Under the pieces are notes generated by a model, which had not been told where the DNA came from, did not search any database, and worked only from the letters and a program-made list of their open reading frames with translations. Made by a program: the position numbers and the translations under genes. Source: Zanthoxylum bungeanum (Eukaryota > Streptophyta > Magnoliopsida > Sapindales > Rutaceae). From it: 64,000 nucleotides of DNA. Location: NCBI GenBank assembly GCA_019454045.1, contig SKCR01001819.1, forward strand, positions 62,001 to 126,000, written 5' to 3'. The first letter of the stretch is position 1. Each line of letters starts with the position of its first letter. Shown piece after piece: positions 10,469-22,618 of this stretch.

Positions 10469-11280
10469 GGTACAATTGTACAAACAGAAAGCAAAAGAAT
10501 TCCGAGAAAGAAACTTTTAATCAAAAAATTGATTCAGGCATAGTACTTATATTTAGCACGAATCTTTTGTGTTGTGGGAGACAATTCACATAGCATTAAG
10601 AGGAAAGATTAAAGGGTCCTTGTGAAAAAAGAAAATTTTTAGATAAACCTAATTAGGATTTGAAATAAGAATGTTAGTGGGGATTCTGTTCTTGAAATGA
10701 TGGAAAAATCCTGCTGTTAAACTTTTGCTTTCATTTAAAAAATGGGCACCATCCCATGGACCCATTTGGTTTTTAAATCTTGTTTTGCTTATGATTCCAT
10801 GTAATCAGACAGGACAGACTAAAAGCCATTAATCGTTTTACCAACAATGAACCAACTTTTGAGAAAGACGGAATAAGAAAACTTTGGATAACAAACAAAA
10901 TAAATTTGTTAGTAGAGAAAAATTACCCTGGGACGAACGAGTCTATGAAGGACGAAGAGGAAAGACGTATCAAAGGATGAAAATGGATGAAAGAAGAATG
11001 AAAAGGCAAAGTCACCCAATGCATGAAGAATCATGATAAATGAAGAGTGAATCTCCCAGCAAACGAAGGACGATGAAGGAAAAGGAATCAGGACAATTAC
11101 CATACAAACAGATACTTTGCAGTTGATCCCACGATCTAGCGGTCAGGCAATAACCCCCACAATCTGGCAAGTTATCAAAGCGCACAACTCCACAGTTAAA
11201 TACATGATCCAGTAATTACGAGCAAGCAAGAAAGGTGGGAGTCCTTGAACCAAGGGAAGCAAAACTGCTCAAGCGGTTGA
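10469..11280. other. Non-coding stretch before gypsy G, possibly its LTR
   Basis: It starts with TGTTAGG after a purine run and leads into a TATA box (11294), so part of it may be the U3 of an LTR belonging to gypsy G. No second LTR copy exists in the window to prove this. Confidence 0.3.
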
Positions 11281-11293
11281 CAAGACTCTTCAC

Positions 11294-11300
11294 TATAAAA
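11294..11300 (+). promoter_or_regulatory. TATA box of gypsy G LTR
   Basis: TATAAAA lies about 220 bp before the likely primer-binding site, as expected for an LTR promoter. Confidence 0.5.
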
Positions 11301-11552
11301 GGTCCAGGCGTGGGAAGAGAAAAAAGAAAAAAAATGAAAACTCATAATGAGCAAGTATTTTAATTTCCTAGCTTTGTAATCTGTAGAATTGTAATTTGTG
11401 TGCTTGTGCCCTTTGGAGGTATTTTCGTAGAATCAAACACCCTTGCTGGGACTTTATCTCGGGAGGTTTGGACCTTACACGCGCATTGACAAAAAATTGT
11501 GCAAATAATTTTTTTGGTTACCATAGTGGGAGATTTGGTGCAAGAAGTGAAG

Positions 11553-13213
11553 ATGCCTCCGAAAAGAAACACCCAGATTGGCTCAAGTATAGAGGAAGGG
11601 GGATTGGAGCAAACCAACCAGCCCCATGTCCCAACAGTAGTAGGCTATTTTGAGGGTCTAGCAGAAGCAAGCCGATATGACACTATGCAAAAGTTCAGTC
11701 CTAACGTTATTCATGCCTTGTTCGGCGAGTTCACCCAGGATATTGTCAAACAGGTTAGGCTTCAAAACGCTCACATCATAGGTAAGTTTACTTCGGCTAG
11801 TAATTTGCATTACGAAAATATGGTCAAACAACTGAGCTCATTAAATGAGTTAATGGCCAAATGCGTGAACGGGGGACAGTCCCACCGTGGACTACACCTC
11901 CTCATGCATCAAGTAGTCAGTAGGCTGGTCCACGCAATGGCCCTCCTCTACAAGGGACTACTGCCCCTACGACCCCGAGGGGGAATAAATCCTAGAGGTA
12001 TTGGCCCACACTTAGGGCCAAATGTGGTACAACACGAAGTAGTATTGCCCCAAGGTTTACAGGTACAGGGTCACGATCATGTCCCATTTGTGAGAGGACC
12101 ACAACCACGACCTGTAGGGGAGCCATTCAATGGAAATGACATGTTAAGAGAACAAATGATCGAAATCTTCACAATCATTTCGGTTTAGGGGTGAGTCTGA
12201 TTCGGCTAAGATATCAAAAACCGTATCTGGAATGGATTGATTTAGCGTATCCATGGCCTATGAATTACAAAATACCAGAATTTTCTCTATTCACATGGTC
12301 TGGAGAAGTTTCCACAATAGAACACATATGGCGATTTACCCTTCAGTGTGGAGAGACGAACGATTTCCATAAGCTGAGATTATTTCATGGCTCGTTGTCG
12401 GGAATAGCCTTTTTCTTGTATACCAGCCTACCACCTAATTCGGTGGAGAATTGGAACCAAATCGAGCAGTTGTTCCATGCATAATTCTATAAAACCAAAT
12501 CCGAAGTAACTCTGGCCGATTTGAAAAATTTGAGGCAGTTGCCAGGAGAATGAGCCGAAACGTTTTTACAAAGATTCAAAGCGGCTCGAGGTCGATGCTA
12601 CGTGCCTTTACCAGAAAAGGAGTTTGTAAAAATCGCTCAAAGCTGTCTTAATTTTGATCAGAAAAAGAAGTTTCAAGATCAAGAATTCTGGGACCTCCCC
12701 CAACTCACCACTAGTGTGGTGCGATATGGACGGCTATTGAGGGAGGAAGAACAAATGAAGAACGCTAGTAAGGGAACCTATTACAGGAATGAAAACTATG
12801 AAATAGGCGAAATGAACATTGAATCAGCTGACTTATGCTTAGCCGAATTAATTAAAGGGAATCCATACGTCTACAAGACGTGGGCTGAACCACAGACCAA
12901 AGTTTAAAATGACAAAAAGAGCAGAAATTTTTCTTTTGACATCACTAATGTTGATGCCATATTTGATCAATTATATAAAGATAAGCAAATTAGGTTGAGC
13001 AACCGTCACAAATTGCCAATCCCCGAACAAACCAGTGACAAAAAGTACTGTAAATGGCATAATGCATGGTCTCATTTAACTAACAGTTGTCTTATTTTTT
13101 GGAATGTGTTGCAGGACGCCATAAAGTCTGGACGAATAACGTTTGAGAAAAAAGATGGCAGTGGACGACAACCGTTTCCCAAAGCCGTTGGAGTTGAATA
13201 TGATCAACTCTGA
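11553..13213 (+). pseudogene. Gypsy gag (element G), frameshifted
   Basis: The frame opens at ATG 11553 (MPPKRNTQ) with a low-complexity N-terminus to about 12188. After a frameshift the capsid core follows at 12191-12484, with PEFSLFTW, FHKLRLFHGSLSG and a PPNSVENW motif characteristic of plant Ty3/gypsy Gag. The frame is broken by a TAA at 12482 and a TGA near 12551 but stays in the same phase through 12602-12907 (PLPEKEFVKIAQ) to 13213. A zinc-binding segment (CKWHN, then C) lies around 13050-13090. It would have formed the particle shell and bound genomic RNA. One frameshift and several stops make it inactive. Confidence 0.82.
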
Positions 13214-14336
13214 CCTCACTAAAATGAATTTGCCAAAATTCAAGCCGGTTCTAGATGAGGATCATAATGGTCATCGCCCTAGTGCTCTTAAAAGGATAGA
13301 AACGCCCCAAGAATGAAGGGTTCTAAAAAATTTATGCGTACGTTGCCAGAACAATATAGAGTGGATGAAAGAACTGGAAGAAACCTGTGAAAGAAAGCCG
13401 TTGAATAAGGAGTCAATAGCATGGCAGCCAAGAATCTTCACACTAAGGTTCTATAGAGAACATTTAAAGTTCGTCCAAAATATCAGGACGTTTAGGCCAA
13501 AAATTCATCGGCCCAATATGTGGCATACGTACCATCGATCGGATTCGTACCATCGATCAGGGAAGAGCTATCCTCCTGTGGATGAAATGGCAAGGACACA
13601 ATTGAGACGACATCAAAGAAATTACGGCCGTATGATGCGCCAGCCATGTGAAGTGAAAGTTACCACTGACAGTCTTCCAACCAATACCTCTGTGAGGAGA
13701 AAGCCAGTTGTAGACGTCAAGGATGGCGGTGGCAAAGAGGAAATCAACACAAGTTGTAAAGAGCACACCAAATTCGATCGATGAAAGAAACGGGATGAGA
13801 CAGATGATGAAGAACCACCCATTGTTATACAATTTGGCAGCATGCTCCCGGTTGTGGCCAATCATTACATGTTGTCTAAAAATTTCAAGGGGGCAATAAT
13901 GGAATAAATCCCGGGAGGAGTGAGGATGTCTACGACGGCGACGAGATAGAATTCGCAACACTCACCATAAATGACAGAGGAGTCTCGGATGAAGAGCTGA
14001 CCGATGTAGATGAAGAAATAGATATAAGAACCGAAGAACTAAGAAGAGGGACAACACAAAATCAGCTTCTCAGAGAGTTATACGAAGCCGGAAACCCCGA
14101 TGTGGGGACATTAGGAGAAGCCTTGGGGTGATCCCCATACCTCGTGCTATATGGGAAGCCCAAAATAAGACCGGTAGTAACCAGATTAGAGAAACAAATG
14201 ATATTCACCAGTAATGCCTCTCGTGATAGGCCGATCGTGTTGCCAGCTTCCGGATGGGACGAAGAGGAAGATCCACCTCAAATAAATATTAGTGAGCATG
14301 TAATGGAAATAGGAATATCATGGAAGGTGACGTTTC
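13214..14336 (+). pseudogene. Gypsy G sequence downstream of the zinc motif, decayed
   Basis: Short plus-strand frames (13365-13784, then 13850-14130 with several Glu/Asp-rich residues) continue the polyprotein towards protease, but I recognise no DSG/DTG active site. The region stops at the Athila LTR start at 14337. Confidence 0.45.
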
Positions 14337-16565
14337 TGATGAGTGGTAAATGTATCACTATTTCCCACTCATTTGACCTAATATTTTGTATAGTTTCTTG
14401 AGTTTTGTGAATATTTTGATGTGTTTTGTGTTATTTTGTAGATAAATAAAGTTTCAGGACTCTCTGGAAGAAATTCAGGGCCAAAATAGTGAAAACGAAC
14501 AAAAAGGGCAAAATCATAATTTGGACATCGCGACGCCCAAGCCTTCTGCGTCGCGACCGCTAATGTACACTGAATCATGCTAAAATGCACCGGGACACAT
14601 GTCAAAATCAGAGAAGTCTGCTAACATGCGCCTTTGCTAACATGCGCCTGTCACGTGTCAACATCAGAGCATATCCACTATCGTGCGCCATGCCACGTGT
14701 CATCATCACATGATGTCGATATTCACCATCGCCATGTGTCATCTATGTGTCGTCCATATGTTAGCCACGTGGCATCCACATCAGTCACAGGCCGAGTCAG
14801 CTTGCCACGTGTCAGCCACGTCACCATCTAAAAATCACATTATGCCACGTGTCACCATCATATACTGCCTACAATCCACATCGCCACGTTATCACCACGT
14901 TAGTATAATTATTGAGTTAATCATTCAGCTTTACCACATGTCACCATCTCCGCAATCAGCGCGCCACATGGCGCAAATCAACGGTGCATCGTGATGCGCC
15001 ATGTTCAACGTGTCGCGATGCGACATGTTCAACGCGTCGTGATGCGACAAGCCTATTGGTGCCTATGAATTCAGCTCGAAATTTCAGTTTGAATATATAC
15101 CTTCTTCTATGTAATTCCTTAAGAATACTAAGAAGATTGTATCTTGTTTGTTTATTTACAGCTTTCAGTAATTAATTTCCGCTTTTGCACTTTCTTTTCT
15201 TTACTTTTCAGTCTTTACTTTCAGCAATTTACTTTTACGCACAATACTTTTCTTTCTTTAATTTTCAGTCTTTACTTTCAGCAATTTACTTTTACGCACA
15301 ATACTTTTCTTTCTTTAATTTTCAGTTTTTACTTTTCAGTAATGATGAGGTAACTCCCCCTTGCTGGGGTAAGTTGTAAAGCTTTTATTACTAATATTTA
15401 GATTAATCTCCCTTAAATATAATATATAAACTAGTTAAAACCTGACTTAATGAGGATATCGCTTGATTGGTCGGTTGGTAATTATTGAAATTGGTTTTAA
15501 CTTTACTAAACTGGATAACACCTGATTGGTCGGTTGGTAATTTATTATTAATTTGACTTAATGAGGATACCGCCTATATGGTTGGTTGGTAATTATCACG
15601 CAAAGTTAATATATTATATTAAGGGAGATATCTAAAATAGTAGTGATAAAAGTGGATCCTTTAACCTCAATATTTTATTTTATTGTATTTTTTACATTTT
15701 TTAATTTCGAGCAATTACTTTTCAGCTTTTACTTTACAACTTTTATTCAACAATTTACTTTCAACATTTACTTTTCAGCAATTTAATTTATGTCTTTTAT
15801 TTTATTTAAGTTTTTACCAGCCCTAGTTATTAGTTGTAACTAAGTCAATTATCTGGGGTTGTGATGATATCCAATATACCAGTTTATAAGGGATTAATTT
15901 ACAGTTTGGGTAATATAAAGGTTTATTTATTAAGTCTTAAACTTAATGCTTCTTGTTAACTGGCCATTAATAAGATTGATCAAGTAAACTTAAAATGAAC
16001 TTGGAAAAGGGATTTTGGGTTTAAACCCTAGACTCAATAGCCCACGATCTTCCTTGAGAAAGATAACCCTTTAATAGATTTCCTTATTGGATAAGAATAT
16101 ACCTGTCGGACGGGGGTAGCCATAATTGGAACTTAATCTTAATGAACTCAGGTAATTTGGTTGACATAGGAATATGATTAATTAAGTTACATTGGGTATT
16201 TGTATCTGACCATCGGAATAGACTTTTGCATAATTTCGTGTTCCAGGTTAATAAACCGATATATTACACAAACATAAAATAACCACTTCATCTTTAAAAA
16301 GATTTTGGAATGATTCACAACCCTGGATAGTTTCGTAATATTGGATTTCACTTAATTTACTTTTGAGCCATTTTATTTACTTGTTTTAAATTTAAAGTCA
16401 CCATTCAAGTCACCATCCAATCAAATAATCAATCCATTAGATACTCGTAAAAATTTGGCTTCATAAATTAATAGATTAGGTATTAAGTCCTCGTGGGATC
16501 GATACTTTTTATACTATTTGAACGATACGTGCGCTTGCATTATACGTGTGTGATTGCACCGGTCA
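14337..16565 (+). repeat. Athila 5' LTR (2.2 kb)
   Basis: It starts TGATGAGTGG and ends GGTCA just before the primer-binding site. It holds a G-box cluster (14652-14851), a TATA-like ATATATA near 15095, about 2.3 units of a 57-bp pyrimidine-rich tandem repeat (15211-15340) and a thrice-repeated GGTCGGTTGGTAAT-type motif (15455-15595). The 5' boundary is inferred from the TG start and the end of gypsy G similarity; the 3' LTR is not in view for comparison. Confidence 0.82.
14652..14851 (+). promoter_or_regulatory. G-box/ABRE cluster in the Athila LTR
   Basis: Five exact CACGTG hexamers start at 14652, 14694, 14766, 14806 and 14846. Four of them are followed by TC, giving CACGTGTC, the strong ABRE form bound by plant bZIP factors. 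Decayed versions (CATGTGTC, CACGTTATC, CACATGTC) surround them to 14960. The spacing of about 40 bp hints at an old tandem repeat. It lies in the U3 region, upstream of the presumed start of transcription. Confidence 0.75.
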
Positions 16566-16571
16566 AGTTTT

Positions 16572-16589
16572 TGGCACCATTGTCGGGGA
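16572..16589 (+). promoter_or_regulatory. Athila primer-binding site
   Basis: TGGCACCATTGTCGGGGA differs from the classical tRNA-Asp site TGGCGCCGTTGCCGGGGA only by three transitions of the methylation-decay type (G to A or C to T). Confidence 0.88.
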
Positions 16590-16697
16590 CTTATTTATCT
16601 TTCACTATGAGTTTTGTGGTTAAATACGTTACTAGTGTCTAATTTCTTTTTACTTATTATTATTTCTATTTTCTTGTGATTCAGGTTCTGACACTAC

Positions 16698-17804
16698 ATG
16701 AGACGAACTAGAAGCTTTGAAATCTGACCGCTTGACCCAAAGATTGAAATAACCATCAAATAGTTGAGAAGAGAAAGGCGAGAAGGCCAAGAAGCAATCG
16801 TTAACATGGAACCTGAACCTTTGGAGGTTGCACCACCAATTCCCATTCGAGACAGAACCATTCTGGTGGTTGATGGACTCATTTCTTGTATTGTACTTCC
16901 TCTCTTACCAGCAAATACGTGTGACATCAAAACATACATTCAGATGATTCAGCAGTCAGTTCAGTTTTGGGGGAATGCAACTGAAGATCCTAATGCCCAC
17001 ATTAGCAACTTCCTGGAAGTTTGCGGCACTTTCAACTACAACCGGGCAGCTGAAGAAGCAATGAGACTGCGAGTTTTTCCATATTCCTTGAAAGACAGAG
17101 CTAAGGCTTGGCTACATTCATTACCAGCAGGTTCCATCACAACTTGGAACACTCTAGCCACCAAATTCCTTGCAAAGTACTTCCCACCAGCCAGAACTGT
17201 AAAGTTGAGGAATGACATCACATCTTTCGTGCAACAAGATTCAGAATCCCTTTATGAAGCTTGGGAAAGGTACAAAGATTTACTATGGAAATATCCTCAC
17301 CATGAGATTGCAAAATGGCTACAAGTCCAAAACTTCTACAATGGACTTTCTGGAATAATGAGAACCACAATTGATGCTGCTGCTGGAGGAGCTTTAATGG
17401 CAAAAGGAGAAGATCAAGCCTGTGACCTAATTGAAGAAATGGCTAACAATAATTCATTGTGGCCAACAGAAATGAGCTTGATCCAAAGAATTGCTGGAAT
17501 TTATAAAGTTGGAGCCAACACAGCAGTAAATGGCAAGCTGGATCAGATATGCAAATTCATGGAAACTCTCAGCATGCAAGGTAATACTGGATCCACAAGT
17601 TCACCATATGGAGGAGCACCAGAGACAAAACAACAAGAAGAGACAGTGAATTATGTCAATAATTTAAACAGACAGGGGAACAATCCATATTCCAACACCT
17701 ACAACCCAGGGTGGAGGAATCATCCCAATTTTGCATGGAGCAACAATTCGGGGCTAAGGAACTATCCACCACTCGGATTCCAACAGCAACAGAACAAAGG
17801 CTAG
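16698..17804 (+). pseudogene. Athila Gag
   Basis: The original start appears to be ATG 16698 (MRRTRSFE); two early stops interrupt it, and the frame then runs without a stop from 16764 to 17804 (M at 16806). Capsid hallmarks of Athila are clear: HISNFLEVCGTFNYN, LRVFPYSLKDRAKAWLHSLP, FLAKYFPPARTVKLRN, ESLYEAWERYKDLL and IDAAAGGALM. The C-terminus is Asn- and Gln-rich. Gag forms the cytoplasmic particle that packages genomic RNA. It is the best preserved gene of the element, but the early stops mean that a full product is unlikely. Confidence 0.9.
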
Positions 17805-19195
17805 GAACAGGCAATGAACCTGGAATAGCAGAAGTGCTGGCTCAGTTAAAAAAATATGATGCTATGTTTTAGAGCCAATCTGCTTTTATCAAAGCACTGG
17901 AGAATCAAATTGGACAACTGGTCAATGCTCAGAGTTACAGAACGCCAAGTAACCTTCCTAGCAACACAGAACCAAATCCAAGGAACTGAGGGAATGACAA
18001 TGTCAAGCCATTACCTTAAAAAGCGGTACTGAAATCAATAAAGATGTTGGAATCAAGGCATCCATTGAGGAAGTTCCAAAAAAGTAGTTCCACATATGGA
18101 GGAAAAAGAAGCAAAGGAAAAAGAACCAGAAAGAATCACTTTACCTCCACATTTTCCACAACGACTTCAGAAAAACAAACTGGACAAACAGTTTGCTCGA
18201 TTCCTAGAAGTCTTCAAAAAGCTGCATATCAACATCTCATTTGCAGAAGCCCTGAAAGAAAATCCCACCTATGTCAAATTCATGAAAGAAATTCTTTCCC
18301 GAAAGCAAAGATTGGGAGATTACGAGACAGTAGCATTGACAGAAGAATACAGCGCCATCATTCAGAGGAAACTTCCCCTAAAGTTGAAAGATCCTGGCAG
18401 TTTCATTGTCCCATGCACTATCAGAGAATATTATATCGGTAAGGCTTTATGTGATTTAGGTGCAAGTGTTAATTTGATGCCTTTTTCTATTTACAGGAAA
18501 CTACAAATTGGAGAAGCAATGCTCACCTCAGTCTCTATGTAACTTGCTGATCGAACGCTCGCACTTCCGAGAGGAGTAGTTGAAGATGTGCTGGTCAAAG
18601 TCGACAAGCTCATTATCCCAACAGATTTCATTATCCTTGACATGGAAGAAGACAAAGATGTACCTATCATTCTTGGGAGACCATTCTTGGCTACAGGACT
18701 GTTATTGATGTACAAAAAGGAGAACTAACCATGAAAGTTCAGGACCAAGAAGTTACCTTCAATGTTTTCAAAACTATGAAATTCCCGACTGAAGAAAAGA
18801 AAGAAGAATGTTTCAGAATTGATGTTGTTGATAGTATCATCCAGGATACTGATACAATTCACACGGATAAACTTGAAGCTTGCATCACCAACATGACTAA
18901 CAGCGAGCTAGATGTTGAAATTCTGGAATGTATCAACTATCTTGACAAACCATTCCGCTTCAAATCAACACCACAAGTGGAAAGTCTGGAACTACCAAAG
19001 AAAGATCGAATCACGCCTTCGATTGAAGAACCACCGCAGCTGGAGCTGAAGTTACTACCGAGCCATCTCAGGTATGCATTTTTAGGAAACTCTTCTGAAT
19101 TACCTGTGATTATTTCTTCATCGCTAACATTGGATCAGGAAGAAAAGTTACTGAGAGTGCTACGAGAGCACAAGAAAAGCCATTGGCTGGACTAA
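17805..19195 (+). pseudogene. Athila gag-pol linker and aspartic protease
   Basis: Plus-strand frames at 18096-18542 and 18731-19195 cover the spacer and protease. The protease has CDLGASVNLMPFSIYRKL near 18449-18500 (D-L-G in place of the usual D-T/S-G, as is normal in Athila) and IILGRPFLAT near 18670. A TAA at 18541-18543 and frame changes near 18725 break it. The enzyme would cleave the polyprotein; this copy cannot. Confidence 0.82.
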
Positions 19196-20050
19196 AGCTG
19201 ACATTCGAGGCATTAGTCCATCATTTTGCATGCATAAAATTCTGATGAATGACGAGTACAAACCCACAGTGGAGCATCAACGGAGACTAAATCTAATCAC
19301 GAAGGAGGTCGTGAAGAAAGAAATCATCAAATGGTTGCATGCTGGCATCATTTACCCCATCTCTGACAGCACTTGGGTGAGTCCTATGCAGTGTGTGCCA
19401 AAGAAATGAGGAATTATTGTAGTCACAAAAGAAAAGAACGAGCTGATTCCAACAAGAACGGTGACTGGATGGAGAGTATGCATGGACTACAGGAAGCTGA
19501 ACAAAGCAACAAGGAAATATCATTTCCCGCTGCCATTCATTGACAAGATGCTGGACAGACTGGCGGGACATGAGTTTTATTGCTTCCTGAACGGATACTC
19601 GGGGTATAATCAGATTGCCATCGTCCCGGAAGATCATGATAAAACAACCTTTACATGTTTGTATCGTACTTTTGCTTTCCGCAGGATGCCATTTGGATTA
19701 TATAATGCTCCTCCCACATTTCAACGCTGCATGATGGCCATATTCTCAGATATGCTAGAACAAAGTATGGAGGTCTTCATGGACGATTTCTCTGTGTTTG
19801 GAGACTCGTTCAACCACTGTTTGCAAAATCTGGAACAAGTGTTACAAAGGTGCGAAGATACCAACCTTGTACTCAATTTGGAGAAATGCCACTTCATGAT
19901 GTAGGAAGGCATCGTCCTGGGACATCGGATCTCAAAAAGGGAATCAAGGTAGATAAAGAAAAGATTGAGATAATTGAAAAACTACCTCTATCAACATCTG
20001 TTAAAGGGATTCAGAGTTTTCTCGGACATGCAGCTTTTTAGAGGATATTC
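19196..20050 (+). pseudogene. Athila reverse transcriptase
   Basis: The frame at 19461-19904 carries the RT core: WRVCMDYRKLNKAT, FPLPFIDKMLDRLAG, YRTFAFRRMPFGLYNAPPTF and the catalytic FMDD (MEVFMDDFSVFG). An upstream part (19200-19450) has a stop near 19408 and frame changes, and TAG 19902-19904 ends the main frame before the connection domain (GIVLGHRIS) resumes in another register to 20041. It would copy RNA into DNA. Inactive through several stops. Confidence 0.9.
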
Positions 20051-20541
20051 ATTAAAGACTTCTCAAATATTGCTAAACCCCTGTGCAATCTTCTGGAGAA
20101 AGATGTGCCTTTTAACTTCACCAAGGAATGCCAAGAAGCTTTTGAGATCTTAAAATAGAAGCTGGTCTCTGCCCCATCATTGTAGCACCAGACTAGACCC
20201 TTCCATTTGAGGTGATGTGCGATGCTAGTGATTTTGCTATAGGTGCAGTTTTGGGACAACACAAAGCAAAGATTTTACACACCATTTACTACTCATACAG
20301 AACTCTGAATTAAGCTCAACTCAACTACAAAACCATTGAAAAGGATTTGCTACCAGTTGTGTTCGCTTTTGATAAATTTCGCTCATATCTGTTGGGTCCC
20401 AAAGTGGTGGTCTACACAGATCATTAAGCAATCAAATACCTGATCACGAAAAAAGATGCCAAACCCATATTGATCCGTTGGATACTTCTACTGCAAGAAT
20501 TTGACGTGGAGATTCAAGATAGGAAATAGATAGAAAACCAA
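20051..20541 (+). pseudogene. Athila RNase H
   Basis: The segment lies between RT and integrase. Broken frames retain FEVMCDASDFAIGAVLGQ-like sequence near 20208-20260 and a YTDH motif near 20415, both typical of gypsy RNase H. Several stops interrupt it (for example at 20158 and 20425). Confidence 0.75.
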
Positions 20542-21898
20542 GTGGGAGATCACTTGTCGATGCTTGAGAATGGAGAAATAGCTGGCAAAGAACTAACAAT
20601 CAAAGAAACTTTTCCAGATGAACAGTTATTTGCCATGAAACAGCATAATGTCCTTTGGTATGTTGACTATGTCAACTACATAGTATCGGGAAAATGGCCG
20701 TTGGAATGGACAACTCAGCAACGGAAGAAATTCTTCAAAGAAGTCAATCGGTATGTCTGGGATGAGCTGTACCTGTTCAAATATTGTGCTGATCAATTAC
20801 TGAGATGGTGTGTTCCACAGGAGGAGGTCAATAGTGTTTTGCAGCATTGCCATTCATCACCATACGGCGGACACTTCAGCGGCAATAAAACTGCAGCCAA
20901 AGTCCTTCAATCATGTTTGTCCTGGCCCACTCTTTTTAAAGATGCTTATCTATTTGCTCTTCAATGTGACAGGTGCTAGAGAACGGGTAATATTTCAAGG
21001 AGAAATGAAGGACATCTACAAAACATTCTGGAAGTGGAGATATTTGATGTATGAGGTATTGATTTTACGGGACCTTTTGTTCCATCATATGAAAACCTGT
21101 ACATATTGATTGCAGTAGACTATGTCTCCAAATGTGTTGAAGCAATTGCACTACCATCAAACTGGTGATTAAATTCCTTAAAAGAATATTTTCACTCGCT
21201 TTGAAACACCTCGGGCGATTATCAGTGATGGTGGCATACATTTCTGCAATAAATACTTCGATGCACTCCTATCCAAATACGGAGTTACTCATAAAGTTGC
21301 CATTGCCTACCATCCGCAGTCAAATGGACAAGTTGAAGTTTCAAACAGAGAGATCAAAAGAATCTTGGAGAGAACTGTTGGATCAACAAGGAATGACTGG
21401 TCTGAAAAACTGGATGACACATTATGGGCCTACAGGACAGCTTACAAGACACCCATTGGTATGTCCCCATATCGAATGGTGTTTGGGAAAGTGTGCCATC
21501 TACCAATGGAGCTTTAACACAAGGCGTACTGGGTACTGAAGAAGTTAAATCTTGATCTACAAGCTGGATAAGAGAAACGACTCCACCAACTCAACGAATT
21601 GGAGGAATTTCGCCTACATGCTTATGAGAATGAAAAACTGTACAAAGAACAGACGAATAAATGGCATGATAAAAAAATAGTGCGCAGACAACTAGAGTCA
21701 GGGCAACAAGTGTTATTATACGATTCACGGTTGAAACTCTTCCCTGGAAAGCTGAAGTCAAAGTGGTCAGGTCCATTTGTGATTACTCAGGTGTTACCAT
21801 ATGGAGTTGTTGAGATATACAATCCCAAGTCGAACAACACATTCAAAGTTAACAGCCAGCGTGTCAAGCACTACTGGGGAGAATCATTTGAGCGATAA
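20542..21898 (+). pseudogene. Athila integrase
   Basis: The N-terminal zinc domain is seen at 20542-20979: HCHSSPYGGHF, then C and CDRC, the H-H-C-C pattern. The catalytic core follows in broken frames (AVDYVSKCVEA near 21110; NGQVE region near 21330). The C-terminal part is open at 21599-21898 with LYDSRLKLFPGKLKSKWSG, PYGVVEIYNP and VNSQRVKHYWGE, diagnostic of Athila integrase ends. It would insert cDNA into chromosomes. Inactive because of frameshifts between 20980 and 21600. Confidence 0.88.
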
Positions 21899-22071
21899 AA
21901 TAAAAGTGTTACACTTTCAGATCCAGCCTAACGTTCGGGCATTCATATCTAGCTGACGACTTTAAACTTAGCGCTAGCTGGGAGGCAACCCATGCAATTT
22001 GTGTATATATTGTGATTTGGTGAGTTTTATTTTTGTGTGTTTAATTTGTGTAGGTAAAGTCAGATTTCAGG
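21899..22071 (+). other. Spacer between pol and the downstream ORF
   Basis: Non-coding. It ends with a T-rich tract and TTGTGTAG before GTAAAG (22037-22058), which looks like a splice acceptor and could start a spliced message for the downstream frames. Unproven. Confidence 0.35.
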
Positions 22072-22618
22072 ATGGAAGAAGTTCTCGCAAATCTTCACAA
22101 GCAATTTCTTTCTCTCCCTTAAAACTCTCTGATGAAGATCTACAAAGCTCGCTTGGAACGGATGAGACTACTGATAATAAAAGGTATTCCTAATGACATT
22201 CGTTGGATTATTGAAGCACGGGTCCGATTGGCAGGTGAGTCCTCTGATTCTTTTATTCACATCTGTCTGGTTTAGGAAGAAACACCTATGCTAAAAATGA
22301 AGAGCTAAAAAGATGGGTGTTCGCTATAGATGTGCTCGCATGACATGTAATACTTGTTGTCGTTCTTTAGAAATGGTGTCTGATAACCGTGAAGATAAGA
22401 CTAAATTCATTAGAGATGGCTTGAGTAATGAGTCTTTGGATGACATATCTAAGACTCTTGAGACACATTCCAGTGGATATGTGTATCACGCAATTCACAT
22501 GTTATATAAACAGTTCCGAAAAGAAAGACAACAGTATAGTCTCGGGAATCTGACCCTAAAAGACCATGTTTGCCAATTTATAAGAAAATTGGATGGGAAG
22601 CTTGTCCCTGACATATAG
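22072..22618 (+). pseudogene. Unrecognised ORF between Athila integrase and the LOG-like frame
   Basis: A possible start at ATG 22072 (MEEVLANLHKQF) is followed by frame changes; coding-looking pieces continue at 22130-22275 (KIYKARLERMRLL, GIPNDIRWIIEARVRLAGE) and 22313-22618 (NREDKTKFIRDGLSNESL, ending RKLDGKLVPDI). The pieces are hydrophilic, Lys/Arg/Glu-rich, with no signal peptide or membrane segment. I recognise no family. Its place, after integrase, is where Athila elements carry env-like or extra ORFs. At least two frameshifts and one stop break it. Confidence 0.45.

Larger units (their letters stand above)
11280..14336 (+). mobile_element. Ty3/gypsy element G, gag region only
   Basis: A TATAAAA box (11294-11300), a probable U5, a primer-binding-site-like TGGTTACCATAGTGGGAG (11515-11532) and a decayed gag follow one another on plus. 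The element is cut at 14337 by the Athila LTR. No pol is present in the window. Confidence 0.65.

Noticed and set aside
13557..13961. Minus-strand frame of 134 codons in gypsy G
   Set aside because: It overlaps the decayed plus-strand polyprotein and shows no family resemblance.
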